A DNA stretch of 64,000 nucleotides from Fistulifera solaris. Taxonomy: Eukaryota; Bacillariophyta; Bacillariophyceae; Naviculales; Stauroneidaceae. Position 1 is the stretch's first letter. Each line of letters opens with the position of its first letter. Shown one piece after another: positions 41,254 to 51,643 of this stretch. The position numbers and the translations under genes were made by a program. The stretch spans positions 978,001 to 1,042,000 of the forward strand of contig AP026135.1 in the NCBI GenBank assembly GCA_030295235.1. The letters run 5' to 3'. The notes below the pieces were generated by a model that was not told where the DNA came from, did no database searches, and worked only from the letters and a program-made list of their open reading frames with translations.

Positions 41254-42585
41254 ATGCGTCTTTTGATAACGACGTTTCTTCTATCCGCTGCGGTGGTATC
41301 GTCCGCAAAGACAAAGCGCGAGAGTAGTTCAACGTCGCCGATCGATAAGCTCGAAGATGCTCTTCAATCCGGCAAAACGTCTTTGTTACTGCACAATGAT
41401 AAAACCTCTCATTTAAAATCTGTCCTTCAAAGCAGCTTAAAGCTTGCAGATGGCAGCACTTCCTTGTCAACGACGATCGGTAAACGCGATGAACTTATCA
41501 ACAAAGTTGAAAATATAGTACGGCAATTGAACATGCGACAACTCCTCAACTTGAGTAAAAACTTGACAGAACTGTTGAATGCAGAAACAACTCGGCGGCG
41601 CATCGACAATGCTGTTGCTGGAATGGTGGATTCGATCTCCATGGATTATCTGGATGAAGTTTTTGACGCAGAGACGGTTCTAGCGGCAAGTGAGTCGCAG
41701 CTCGATGAATGGGTGGACAAGCTCATGAGTGATGAAATGGCAAACCTTTCCAAGTTGGAAGTGGCGGTCGTTAGTGGCAGTTCCTGTGTTTCCGTGGAAC
41801 AAGGTGCGCGAGAAGTCCAGCAAGCAATCTTGGATTTTATGCATGATAAGATTGGATTAAAAGACCACGCACAAGGCAGTACCATTGTCTACGAGATGAC
41901 GACCAGTTCCTACGAGCCACCAGCTACCGAAAACGAGCTTCTGGGATCGTGGAAGTGGAGACGATTTATCCCTGAAGATTGGGAACCACTGCTACCTCGA
42001 GGATGGCAAAGTTGGAGGGTTAGAATCCCGTCCTCTTTTCTAAATTTGTTGGGACAAAGTGCTGCCTCGTCCGTGGCATCGCCGCAAACCATTTTTCACC
42101 CCGATACGCGACCAGGCTCCTGCTGGCCTCTCTCTGGCGGACAAGGTTTCGTAACCTTTAGGCTTCCGTATCCCGTACGTGTGTCCGCTGTGAGTATTGA
42201 TCACGTGTCAAGTTTATTGCTTTCAGCAGAACACCACATGAACACTGCCCCGAAAGATGTATCGGTGTATGGATTCCCGGATTGCGATGAAAGCAAGTGC
42301 GAGGGCCTTGGTTTCGACAGCCAAAATCCACTTCTAATCAAACGGCTTTCGTTCGACAGAGAAGGGCCTAGTACGCAAACATTTACTATTGCCGACTCTT
42401 TCGGAAATCAAAATGATGCTTCCGATGAGACGGAGAGCTTGGAAACAGGCTCTTGTTCAATAACAAGTTCGACATGTAGTCCAACTGAAGCAGTCAGTGC
42501 TATTCAGGTGCGGGTCGAAAGCAATTGGGGAAACCCTGCATATACATGCATCTACCGATTTCGTATTCACGGTGAAGCTGCATAA
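41254..42585 (+). CDS. SUN-domain protein
   Basis: 443 residues from ATG 41254. SUN proteins sit in the ER or nuclear envelope membrane with the SUN domain in the lumen, where it can bind KASH peptides or act in ER organisation. MRLLITTFLLSAAVVSSA is a signal peptide or anchor. A helical region (residues 25-200, KVENIVRQLNMRQLLNLSKN) precedes the SUN domain (about 271-443): ASSVASPQTIFHPDTRPGSC, WPLSGGQGFVTFRLPYPVRV, SAVSIDHVSS, APKDVSVYGFPD and a last strand AIQVRVESNWGNPAYTCIYRF. The TRPGSCWPLSG and NWGNPxYTCIYRxRIHG motifs are diagnostic, and the two cysteines fit. No second transmembrane helix is obvious. Intact, single exon. Confidence 0.88.
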   Translation: MRLLITTFLLSAAVVSSAKTKRESSSTSPIDKLEDALQSGKTSLLLHNDKTSHLKSVLQSSLKLADGSTSLSTTIGKRDELINKVENIVRQLNMRQLLNLSKNLTELLNAETTRRRIDNAVAGMVDSISMDYLDEVFDAETVLAASESQLDEWVDKLMSDEMANLSKLEVAVVSGSSCVSVEQGAREVQQAILDFMHDKIGLKDHAQGSTIVYEMTTSSYEPPATENELLGSWKWRRFIPEDWEPLLPRGWQSWRVRIPSSFLNLLGQSAASSVASPQTIFHPDTRPGSCWPLSGGQGFVTFRLPYPVRVSAVSIDHVSSLLLSAEHHMNTAPKDVSVYGFPDCDESKCEGLGFDSQNPLLIKRLSFDREGPSTQTFTIADSFGNQNDASDETESLETGSCSITSSTCSPTEAVSAIQVRVESNWGNPAYTCIYRFRIHGEAA

Positions 42586-42635
42586 AAGAACTATTTTTAT
42601 GATCTAAAAAAGGTTTTTTAATCGTTTAAATGTGA

Positions 42636-45271
42636 CTAAGAATGCGTTTTGCGTAAAGTTCTAGCGCTGCGAATAGACTTCAAAGCAAGGCGTGTTCGTT
42701 CTTCATGTTGTGCTAACTCAATGTAATGGCGATCTAGCAATCGACCTTGAACTTCGTCGCTAATCTGTTGGCGCGTTTCATCCGCTTTCTTCTGCTGCCA
42801 TTGAGAATGAAGCCGTCGTTCTTTGGCGCGAAAAGCGAGAGACAGGCGTCTACGCCGTTTGCAGTCCTTCAAGTACTCCTCTACGTCACGGTGAGCATCG
42901 CACTCCAACAGAAAGTTCTTGGAATCGATAGCCTGCTGCTCTATTAAATGAATTTGTTCGGTAATTTTTTGCGCGCGAGCTTCTTTGCGTCGGAATTCTA
43001 GTGAAGCACGGTCTCTGGCAGCACAATCATTCCGATACTGCTGGACTTCACGTTGATCTGCAGCGCGCAGTTCTTCGTCTTCGCGATTTTGCTTGAGCTC
43101 TTTATCATGGAGGAGATTCTGTATTTCTCGCTCGTGCATTTTCTGTTTACCTCGAAGTTGAAGTGATTGTCGCCGTTGTTGCTCCAAGTCAGTAAGGTAA
43201 TCCTTCGCGTCACGCTCTCCAGCCCATTTCAAAGCATAGCTTTCGTGTTCCTTTTCTAAAGCAATACTTCGAAGCTCGGCCATGACGTTAGCATGACGTT
43301 CACGCTCTCTGTTACGGAAGGCTAGACTTTCTCGTCGCTCTTGCTGCATACGCTTCGTATAGTTTTCTGCATCCTTTTCCGCAGCCCATTTCAATTCATA
43401 GCTTGCATGTGCTGTTTTCGCTTCCAGACTAGACATTTCAGCTGCAAGTACTCGCTGCTTTCGACTGTGACTATTTCGATTTTGAAGACTTTCACGACGT
43501 TCGCTTGCCAGTCGTAGTTCATACGCTTTCGCATCGCGTTCCCCATCCCACTTTAATGAATAAGATTGATGCTCTGATGCCAACATATCGGCGTAAAGCT
43601 TCTCGTCAAACTCGCGGATGCGTCTACCTTCATTGTTCCGAAATACCAAGCTGTCGCGACGTTTCTTTTTCTCGTTTTCTAGATATAACTCAGCATCTTT
43701 CTCCCCGGACCACTTAAGCACATAGGACTCATGCTCATGGTGTAACGCTTCTGTTGCGACAGCCGCAATCTGTTCACGCTGCTTTTTGGCAAAAGCATTT
43801 CTCTTTTCCAAACTTTGTCGGCGTTCCTCTTGCTGCTTTCGCTGATATGCTTCCGCGTCTCTTTCCCCACTCCATTTGAGCTCATAACTCTCATGCTCAA
43901 TCCTAGCCTGGTTTTCAGCACTCTCAGACATAATCTGTCGTTGCTTTCGATTCTCATCGCCCCGAAAAGCCAAACTTTTTCGTCGTTCCTCTTCTAACTT
44001 GGTTTGATAGGCTTCTGCGTCCTTCTCCCCGCCCATTTCAATTCGTAACTCTTATGCTCCTTCATCATGTTCTCCGACTCCATATCTTTCAAAATCTCAC
44101 GCTGTTTTCGAGCCTCTGCGTTTCGACTAGCTAGGCTCTCTCTGCGAAGTTCTTCAATTTTGCGCTTATAAGCTTCTGCGTCTTTATCGCCCGCTCGTTT
44201 TAATTCAAAGCTTTGGTGCTCGTCGTGAAGCCGCTGTGCCTCGAGTTGAGCGTGTAGTTCTCGGATTCGTCGCGCATCTCCATTACGGAAGGCAAAGCTC
44301 TTACGTCGCTTCTCGTTATTATCTTGGGTAAACTGACGGAGTGCAGCGCTTGCTTCATGGCGCTCTTCAAAGATAGCCTTCTCTTCTTCAATTCGTTGCA
44401 ACTGCAGTTTTCGTTTTCCTTGCCTATAGTTTGCTCGAAGTAATGCACGCGCGGCCATAGACTTACGATGGCGATGCTCTTTGTCCTCCTTCAACCGTTG
44501 TTGCTGATCTCGAAAGCTTTGAGACTTAAACTCAGTCTCTTTTTCTATTTGATGAAGCTTTTTACTGCGTTCGTTCTGTCTACGCTTAGCTCGATCCCGA
44601 CTAAGATGCGATGACAACTCCTTTTCCAACGATATCGCTTGTAAACGAGCCTTGTGTGCAAGTTGGGAGACTTTCTTTGCATCAGCTTTGTTCGCTTTCC
44701 ATCCTTGACGCTCCTGAGCGATCGAAGAAGTCACTTGAACGTGGTTAGCAACCTTTGAAACGTGGGCTGCGCGAAGAGACTGGTTGACACTGATGGCCGC
44801 CTGATTAATCGCATCTTGCGTAGCTTTCACGAGATTACGACGCACAGGAGATTTGATGTTTTGGATGCGCATGACTCGAAGCCTTTCCTGAATACGAGAA
44901 TCGCCTCGATCAATCTTTGTCGGAGTCGCGCTCTTAACTTTTCCCTGATCGGACTCAATGATCTTCCCAAACGGACCATGCACTGAAATCTTACTCGAGT
45001 TGAATGACGTTTTTTTGCTGATCTCGCAAAATGATGAATTGGATGAAGTACTGTCGTTGACTCTGTTCTCACTGTCCGTACTTTGATCAACGTGTAGGAA
45101 CGACTTGCTTACGTTTTCAGATTTGTTGGTTGCGAGGGATGTAGCGCGTGATTCATCTTCCGAATACGAATAGCATAAGCTTCCATCCAGACCATCAATT
45201 AGCGATGTCCCAAAGACGCGACGAGCGCGGGCTTTTTTCTTTCCAGTCGAAGGCGGTATGAGTAATGACAT
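42636..45271 (-). CDS. Protein with tandem 54-residue SYELKWxGExDAxxY repeats
   Basis: About 880 residues from ATG 45271. A disordered N-terminal third (MSLLIPPSTGKKKARARRVF) and a basic helical region lead into a run of at least seven 54-residue repeats, then two degenerate ones. Each opens with H(E/Q/K)SYxLKWxGExDAxxY and continues ERRxSLxxRNxxxRxxRE, for example HESYELKWSGERDAEAY and HQSYSLKWDGERDAKAY. Repeats are charged, predicted long helices with a fixed aromatic at the join, suggesting a rigid rod. One base is missing at the C-run 44027-44030; adding it restores KWAGEKDAEAY exactly. I do not recognise the family. Cytoskeletal or flagellar-type rod proteins are a guess only. Confidence 0.72.
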
Positions 45272-46271
45272 CGTATGATTCGATCACCTCTCGTAACAAC
45301 CAATTATTCCCTCAGTCGTGTAAAAAGGTTTTGATTTGTTCAACAGATAGCTTGTGAAGATATTTTCACTTCAATCTCGATTACCTTTGATGCATTTAGG
45401 TGGTGACGACTAAAAGGATGATGTTGGTGTGTTGCATGCTTTGGTTTCGGTTCATTCGTTTTGGTGAGGCCTAGAGCCATCTGCCTGCGCTATTCATACA
45501 TACAATAATGAATGTAGTATGGATGGATTTTGATTGAGTGTTTCTCTATTACACTTATTCTTTTTAGAGAAACTCTCTGGTGTATAGCTTCTATAGTAAT
45601 ATCATGTCAGAAAAGAAGGATTATATTTAGATATCGTCAAAGCCGTACAAATGCAACATGCAACAGTGAAGGTCGCGCATCGCGCGCGCGATGGATGGAC
45701 TGTCTACGTCACAAAAAGCGCTAATAAGATTTCGAAAACTCCAACGTGCCAACGTGTCACGTCAACGGTCAGGGAACGGCGTTAAAATTCTGCCTCGTCG
45801 TGGATGCTACGTAGAATCTTGTACTAGAGGCAGAATTTTAACGTCCTCTACAGAAGGACAGTACACAGTGCGTGATTGAGCTTTCGTCATCGAAAGGGTC
45901 ATTCACGAGTAAATAAGGCAAGAAGCAAGAAGAGAAAGGAGTACTTTATTGTCGACACAGAGTGAGAGCCACTCTGTCCCGCCACCTTATTTGTACCAAT
46001 TCCTGCCTGTACACCGCACCCACAAGTCTCCGTTTCTCCTTCCACAAACGCCGACAACACGCATTCGACGACTCCTCGTGGTGAAACGAGCGCAGTAGAG
46101 AAGCTCTGGGATAACCACACATCATCGAAAAGAACGAAGGTTGCACACCTTCTTGTTTGTTATTTTTTATAAAGAAGAGCCTCAGGGCGTCCGTTATGTT
46201 CATAGGACTTTGGTGCTGTTTGTATCAATAGAAGCTGTTGGAGAAAAGAGGCATCCGAGTTGCTCGACTGC
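45272..46271. other. intergenic region with a 17-bp perfect inverted repeat
   Basis: 1,000 bp between the repeat protein (minus) and the Pumilio gene (plus). Contains the inverted repeat at 45780-45843 and a CGCGCATCGCGCGCGCGATG run near 45675. The frame at 45691-45879 crosses the inverted repeat and is not supported as coding. Confidence 0.5.
45780..45843. repeat. inverted repeat, 17-bp perfect arms, 30-nt loop
   Basis: CGTTAAAATTCTGCCTC at 45780-45796 and its exact reverse complement at 45827-45843. It lies about 430 bp upstream of the Pumilio ATG. It could be a hairpin in a transcript, a binding site pair, or a remnant of a small inverted-repeat element. Confidence 0.85.
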
Positions 46272-48983
46272 ATGTCCAATATGATTCCTCCTAATGTGTC
46301 GATAGATAATCCTCAAACGCTGTCTTCCTCCACCAGTGACAGCCCAGGAAAATCTTCTCCTGTAGCTGGATTGATGGATCCGGAAAAACAGGACAGCGTT
46401 GTTGATACTTTAGGGGAAGCTTTAGCGGGTGTGAGTCTCCTTTCCCAAAGTGGTTCCACTATGGGTTCCGCTGCCTTTGCAGGATCTTCGCTGGCAGCAA
46501 CCTCAAAACCTTCTACGCAAGATAACGATGGTTGGGGTAACTTTACGGATCATTCGAACGCCAATTCTTCTGGAGTGTTTCCTCCGTCTGTAGGAATCTC
46601 TACATCAACATCTAACGTAGAGAATGAGCAAGATAGTATCCGCCGATTTCTTTCGCAGGACCCCTCTCAGAGTCTTGGTGACGATGTTTTTCGCTTGAGC
46701 CACACCAATCTCCCGTCTTTGAACTATGATCCGTCGGGTAATGATGCGGCCAATGTGTTCCGTTATCCAGGGCAAGGAACGGCTCTCGGCTCGGCTAGCA
46801 AGAACACTTACGGTAACATCCACGCTACACAAGAACCTAGAGACTCTCCAATCGGTACAGGAACCACGGCATCGAGTCGTTCGGCGTCTCCTTATACAAA
46901 CAACCATGACATTGGAGGCGGAGCTCACAGTATCCCGGCGTACCAACAGTACACAAGTGACAGTAGTAACTTTAGCCGAAACCACACGTTTGTTGACGAT
47001 GAGCACTCTACTGCTGCCTTCCACTCTCTTTCAACGCGTGGGTCGTCGACGAACCTTTCTGGATTAGAAAGATCTACCTACAGTAAACCGGGGAACTATG
47101 GAGGATCTTTACCTTATGATCAAGCATTGGATCCATCGTACTCGCCGCAAGTTCCTGATAGCACGCCACAGCAACAACCACAAGTGCTCTACATGGCAGT
47201 ACCTGCACCTGATGGCAGAGGACAAGTCTTGCAACCCGTGCAGATGCTTCAAGTACCAGGAAAGCCATACAGTTATGTGGTTCCTAATGCTCCGAGCAAC
47301 CCCTCTGGTGGACCCTTTTTCCAGCAGGAACTACCGCATCAGAAGCCTATGGTTGTTTTGCCTCTAAACACAGGCGACTACACAGACCCTTCCATCGATT
47401 CACAACTCGGTTTTGGCACCGAAACGGTACCCATGCGTCCTTTGAACGCATCCGGCGGCGACGACTACGCAGCTGCCAGCGCCCTTGGCCTTAGTCAGTT
47501 CCAGACCACCGATCCCATCTTAGGCGGCCAATTCACGGGCACGTCGCAGCGTCCTCCTTTGGAAGCGTTACTGGGGCAAGTTCGTCGACTTTCTCGTGAC
47601 CAAGTCGGTTGCAGGCTCGTGCAGCAAGCTTTGGACGAGGAAGGCCCAACTGCTGCGACTTTGATCTTGAACGAAGGACTTCCCTTCTGGGGTGAAGCGA
47701 TGGTAGACCCCTTTGGAAACTACCTATTCCAGAAGATCTTAGAGAAGGTCACACCCGAAGAACGTATCATGCTAATCAAGAGCGTCAGTTCTCGTCTTGT
47801 CAACGCAAGCTTGAATCTTCATGGCACTCGTAGCGTCCAGAAAGTCGTTGAGCTATGTGCCATCGACGATCAACTAAGCCCGGCTGATAAGGGCATCGAG
47901 ACAGAGTCCGCCGCACAAGTTCTAACCAACGCGCTTGCACCAGCTGCTGCGCGGTTGTGCATTGATAGCCACGGCAATCATGTCATTCAACGAATTTTGC
48001 TGAAACTCGATCCACGTCATTCCAAATTTGTCTTTGACGCAGTTGCAGCTAGCGTTGGCGATGTGGCACGTCATCGCCACGGATGTTGCGTCATTCAGCG
48101 TTGCCTCGACTCCCCGCAGAATGAATCGCGTGCAAATCTTGTTCTGCGTATCGTAGACAAGTCTCTGGAGTTGATGCAGGACGCGTACGGAAATTACGTT
48201 GTCCAATACGTTTTGGACGTATGCTCGGATGAAGACGTCCAAGCAGTTTGTGAGAGCGTTGCCGGAAAAGTTAATTTGCTTGCTATCCAAAAGTTCAGTT
48301 CTAATGTAATGGAGAAATGTCTCGAACGTTGCTCGGATAGAGTGAAAGCAATGTATCTTGCCGAAATGAGCGACCCGGAAAGAATCCGCGAGTTGATGAT
48401 GGACCCCTTTGGCAACTATGTGGTACAGCGCGCGTTGTCAGTCGCAACGCACGAACAAGCTATTCGGTTGGTAGAGGCTATGCGCCCCCACTTGATAGCG
48501 ACACAAACCGGTAACGGGCAACGCAACGGAGGTGTTCGAAACACAGCCGGAGGTCGTCGCATCGTTGCCAAAATCTGTCGTCGCTTTCCTAATTTTACTC
48601 TTAATCCAGTTGGATCGATCGATGAGCTGTACAGTCAAAACAGGAGCAGTCGCCATGCTGTGCAACACTCTCATGGTCATGCTGTACAGCATTCTCACGG
48701 TCATCCTGTTCAACATGCGCACGGCCACCCTATCCAGCACCACCACGGTCATAATGGTCAACACAGTCGCGGTCACCAGGTAGCTCACCATCAACAGCAA
48801 CAGCCGGCTCTGCTTCAATCGTACACTGCTGTCGGAGGACCTGTGGCCCCTAATCACCATTTCAACGATCCGCGCATGACATCAGGGCATTTGCAACCCG
48901 CTCAGTCGCAGCAACCGTTCTACGGTTTCGGCGGGACAGATAATTATTACGACCCGTTCAACAGCGGCCATGGAGGGTATTAG
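46272..48983 (+). CDS. Pumilio/PUF-family RNA-binding protein
   Basis: 903 residues from ATG 46272. PUF proteins bind 3'UTR elements and recruit CCR4-NOT to repress mRNAs. The first 420 residues are disordered, Ser/Asn/Gln/Pro-rich. The PUF domain covers about residues 426-775 with eight repeats: RDQVGCRLVQQALDEEG, DPFGNYLFQKILEKV, NLHGTRSVQKVVEL, DSHGNHVIQRILLKL, HRHGCCVIQRCLDSP, DAYGNYVVQYVLDVC, QKFSSNVMEKCLERC and DPFGNYVVQRALSVA, with the usual S/N/C-x-x-x-Q RNA-contact triplets. A His/Gln-rich tail (HGHAVQHSHGHAVQHSHGHP) follows. Intact. The PUF partner CNOT1 is encoded at 19.8-26.9 kb. Confidence 0.93.
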   Translation: MSNMIPPNVSIDNPQTLSSSTSDSPGKSSPVAGLMDPEKQDSVVDTLGEALAGVSLLSQSGSTMGSAAFAGSSLAATSKPSTQDNDGWGNFTDHSNANSSGVFPPSVGISTSTSNVENEQDSIRRFLSQDPSQSLGDDVFRLSHTNLPSLNYDPSGNDAANVFRYPGQGTALGSASKNTYGNIHATQEPRDSPIGTGTTASSRSASPYTNNHDIGGGAHSIPAYQQYTSDSSNFSRNHTFVDDEHSTAAFHSLSTRGSSTNLSGLERSTYSKPGNYGGSLPYDQALDPSYSPQVPDSTPQQQPQVLYMAVPAPDGRGQVLQPVQMLQVPGKPYSYVVPNAPSNPSGGPFFQQELPHQKPMVVLPLNTGDYTDPSIDSQLGFGTETVPMRPLNASGGDDYAAASALGLSQFQTTDPILGGQFTGTSQRPPLEALLGQVRRLSRDQVGCRLVQQALDEEGPTAATLILNEGLPFWGEAMVDPFGNYLFQKILEKVTPEERIMLIKSVSSRLVNASLNLHGTRSVQKVVELCAIDDQLSPADKGIETESAAQVLTNALAPAAARLCIDSHGNHVIQRILLKLDPRHSKFVFDAVAASVGDVARHRHGCCVIQRCLDSPQNESRANLVLRIVDKSLELMQDAYGNYVVQYVLDVCSDEDVQAVCESVAGKVNLLAIQKFSSNVMEKCLERCSDRVKAMYLAEMSDPERIRELMMDPFGNYVVQRALSVATHEQAIRLVEAMRPHLIATQTGNGQRNGGVRNTAGGRRIVAKICRRFPNFTLNPVGSIDELYSQNRSSRHAVQHSHGHAVQHSHGHPVQHAHGHPIQHHHGHNGQHSRGHQVAHHQQQQPALLQSYTAVGGPVAPNHHFNDPRMTSGHLQPAQSQQPFYGFGGTDNYYDPFNSGHGGY

Positions 48984-49351
48984 ACCGAAATGTCCATAAT
49001 TGCAGGCAGGGAATGCACACATTGCATGCTCCCTTTGTCTACTTTGAACACCTATCAACGTTCACCTGTCAGATATTAGAAGTGCGACATCCTCACATTG
49101 TGAGTGATGAAGCAATTGTATTCTGTTGAGCTATTATTCACAAAAACATAAATGAAAGAGTAACACTATGAAAAAATATATAGAATGTTCAAAATCTAAA
49201 AAAAATATTTTGTTGACATAATAATATGATTCGTTAACAGCATTGTTTCGTCTAATTCGTATTGAGCCGTCGGTTATAGCTGCCGCTCATTCCTCAGCTC
49301 AAAGTGGGCCAACGACAAACTTCTCCTCTCCCCACAGCTGCTCGTCTGTAT
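48984..49351. other. AT-rich 3' region between convergent genes
   Basis: Between Pumilio (plus) and EPL1 (minus). Very A/T-rich around 49140-49230. No gene seen. Confidence 0.5.
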
Positions 49352-51085
49352 CTAACCAATCATCCATTCGAACCAGGACTTGGTCAGCGTCGGCTTCTTC
49401 CGTGGGGGTTGATTCAACAAAAGGTCTTCTTCGCGCAGCGCTGCCATTGTCAAACCTTCAATATGACGTTTCACCTGCAATGAATCAATAGGACGTGGCA
49501 AAAGATCCAATAAATGTTTGGGTGCCGAAGATGAATTTGTTCTGGGAAGAGGTAAACCCGCCCTTACAACGGTCAAAGATGGAACACCAGCCGGAGATGG
49601 CGCTAGGGGGACACGATCAATACAAATTCGACCACCGCGTCCAACACGCGGACGTCGTCGAAATTGAGAGACGGGCACTACTTGGGCATTCTCATAAGCT
49701 GTTACGTAGGGAACAGCATTCTGCCAAGAAGAGACATAGGTCTCCCGCGTTTCCAAAGGTTGCAAAAGTTCGGTGCCGGCTCTCCATGATTACGTCCAGC
49801 TATATTGGTACGATCAGAACACGCTAGTTGGGCCACCGAATTGAATACAATCCTATTGCCCATAGAGCTTGCAGTTGAGGGGGAGCGATTGAGCGTAGGA
49901 CGAAGCACCGTCTGTAACCTGGTCGCGGCCCCGTTTCGCTTTACGCCCGCCAAACTGGGAATCAAAATGTTCGGGAACATCCAGTAGCCGTTTAATTTCA
50001 GTTCGATCTGGCAGAGAAGCTTCGCGAGGGGATGTCGACGTATCACACACATCATGCATTCGCTGTTGGAAGCGTTCCATTTGCAACTGTAAATGCAAGC
50101 GATTTAATTCCTCTCTCCTTTGAACCAATTCTAATGTAGCGCGCAAATTGTCGAAATCACGACGAAGCCAGCTCATTTTTGAAACGCTTCCATATCATTT
50201 TGACGCTTCTTTCGCAACTTATACTTTTCCTTCTCGCGCGGGCGAAACACCAAATGAGGATTCGTATCGTCCGTACTCGTTACCGGCCAGTAGCGTCGCA
50301 ACAAAGGCCGCTTCAATTTGGATCGTTTCGACACCCAGTAGTTGTACACTTCTTGCACCATGTGTTTGAATTTGATGCCACCTTGTCCCCGTTGTGTCGT
50401 TGCGGGGAAAATGTCTGCCAGCTCCGGAAGTTTTTCCAAGATTAAAGTCTCGGCTTGTTGGATTGTGACGATCGAGTCAAATGCCGTGGCCTTTTCTAAC
50501 ACATCAATGATAGCTTCTAGCCGCTCCAAGGAAAGTAGAGCCGGACGAGCGCCGGTTTCTATTCCATTGACACGCGCGGCTTCCCCCAATTTGCTGTTTT
50601 CATTAAGCCACTGTTCATCTTCCGCATCGGCTATATAATCAATACGATTCTTCCATTCTTTTTCGGTCGCATGGTGGTAGCGAATATACGAATTTTTGAT
50701 ATCATACGTCGCGGGTATGTCTTTTGTGTACGTTTCAACTTCATTGATTTCCGGTACAGGAATGTCACTTTTAGCTTGTTTCGCTTCGATGGGAGCTTCC
50801 TGTTGACACGATGAAGCAGTGAGTGCACAAGACAAAGAAAAAAAACCCTTCATAAAACAGCGAACTTACCACCGCCGATAGTACGTGTTGAAAGTCCTTG
50901 ACAGAAAGCGATTTGGTGGTCCCTGAAGAATCCTCAAACGTTACTTTGTCGTCTTCATCTCGAATAATTGTTACTCGTTTGTATACATTTAAGCTATTCG
51001 GGGCCACTGGATTCGACATTATCGGTACAAGTATAAATCTTTTTCTAAACGTAACTGGTATTGCTGTTACAACGCGCGTCGCCAT
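49352..51085 (-). CDS. EPL1: Enhancer of polycomb-like protein (EPL1, NuA4 complex)
   Basis: EPL1 anchors the Piccolo NuA4 histone H4/H2A acetyltransferase module. Exon 1 is 50870-51085 (MATRVVTAIPVTFRKRFILV) and exon 2 is 49352-50799; a 70-bp intron at 50800-50869 joins HVLSAV to EAPIEAKQAKSDIPVPE. EPcA hallmarks are YIRYHHATEKEWKNRIDYIA, DAEDEQWLNE, LSLERLEAIIDVLEKATAFD, VYNYWVSKRSKLKRPLLRRY and RPREKEKYKLRKKRQNDMEA followed by MSWLRRDFDNLRATLELVQR. The C terminus FRRRPRVGRGGRICIDR also fits. Breaks: 50176-50180 (one short), the C-run 49929-49932 (one extra) and 49764-49767 (one short), all homopolymers. About 555 residues. Confidence 0.88.
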
Positions 51086-51643
51086 GGTCGTTTCGTCCTT
51101 CGTCCTCTGCTACCGCGAACGACACTTATAAGGCCAGTAGGGGTAGGGGTGACGGTTCCCGACTCAAATTACTTGCAGTCCCAGAAAATGTCGAGAAAGC
51201 TATCACATTGAACTACTACGCCATAGGCGTTGCGATTCTATGATCACATGAAACATGCTTGACGACATTGTTGTTAGTTCTATGAATGATGATGTTGTCG
51301 GAATGAACTGCGTTGATTGCGTCTTCATGAATCATTTCGACATTTACGATTCATGACTCAATCCGAACGCAGTCCCGAGAGTTATCGATGGATCTATTGC
51401 ATTGAATTAGTACCTAATCGGCAATGGTTTCGACACATCAACATCAAAAGTATATCTTTTATGATGGTGGTGTAGTGTAAATGCAGCTAGCCATCAACAT
51501 AAGATTGACAACGGCGACAATATTACATACATGAAAGTTCCGGAACTGCAATTAGATAGACTAGCAGCTTCCGCGTGCAGTTAAACCAATATACTATGAA
51601 TTAAGCCATAACGCAAACACGAGCTTTCCTCAATAGTCGATCT
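51086..51643. other. intergenic region with imperfect inverted repeat
   Basis: Between EPL1 (minus) and the first Kir gene (minus). Contains an imperfect inverted repeat at 51302-51381 that includes the TCATGAATCA core of the short dispersed repeat. No gene supported. Confidence 0.5.
51302..51381. repeat. imperfect inverted repeat related to the TCATGAATCA family
   Basis: GAACTGCGTTGATTGCGTC at the left and, in reverse complement at the right, GACTGCGTTCGGATTGAGTC; both run into TCATGAATC. Arms about 30 bp with a few mismatches, short central loop. Confidence 0.6.

Noticed and set aside
43994-45271. Two separate minus-strand genes of 466 and 425 residues
   Set aside because: The repeat register continues exactly across 44027-44030 with one added base, so it is one gene.
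51061-51243. 60-residue plus frame at the EPL1 5' end
   Set aside because: Antisense to the EPL1 start and short; explained as a shadow.
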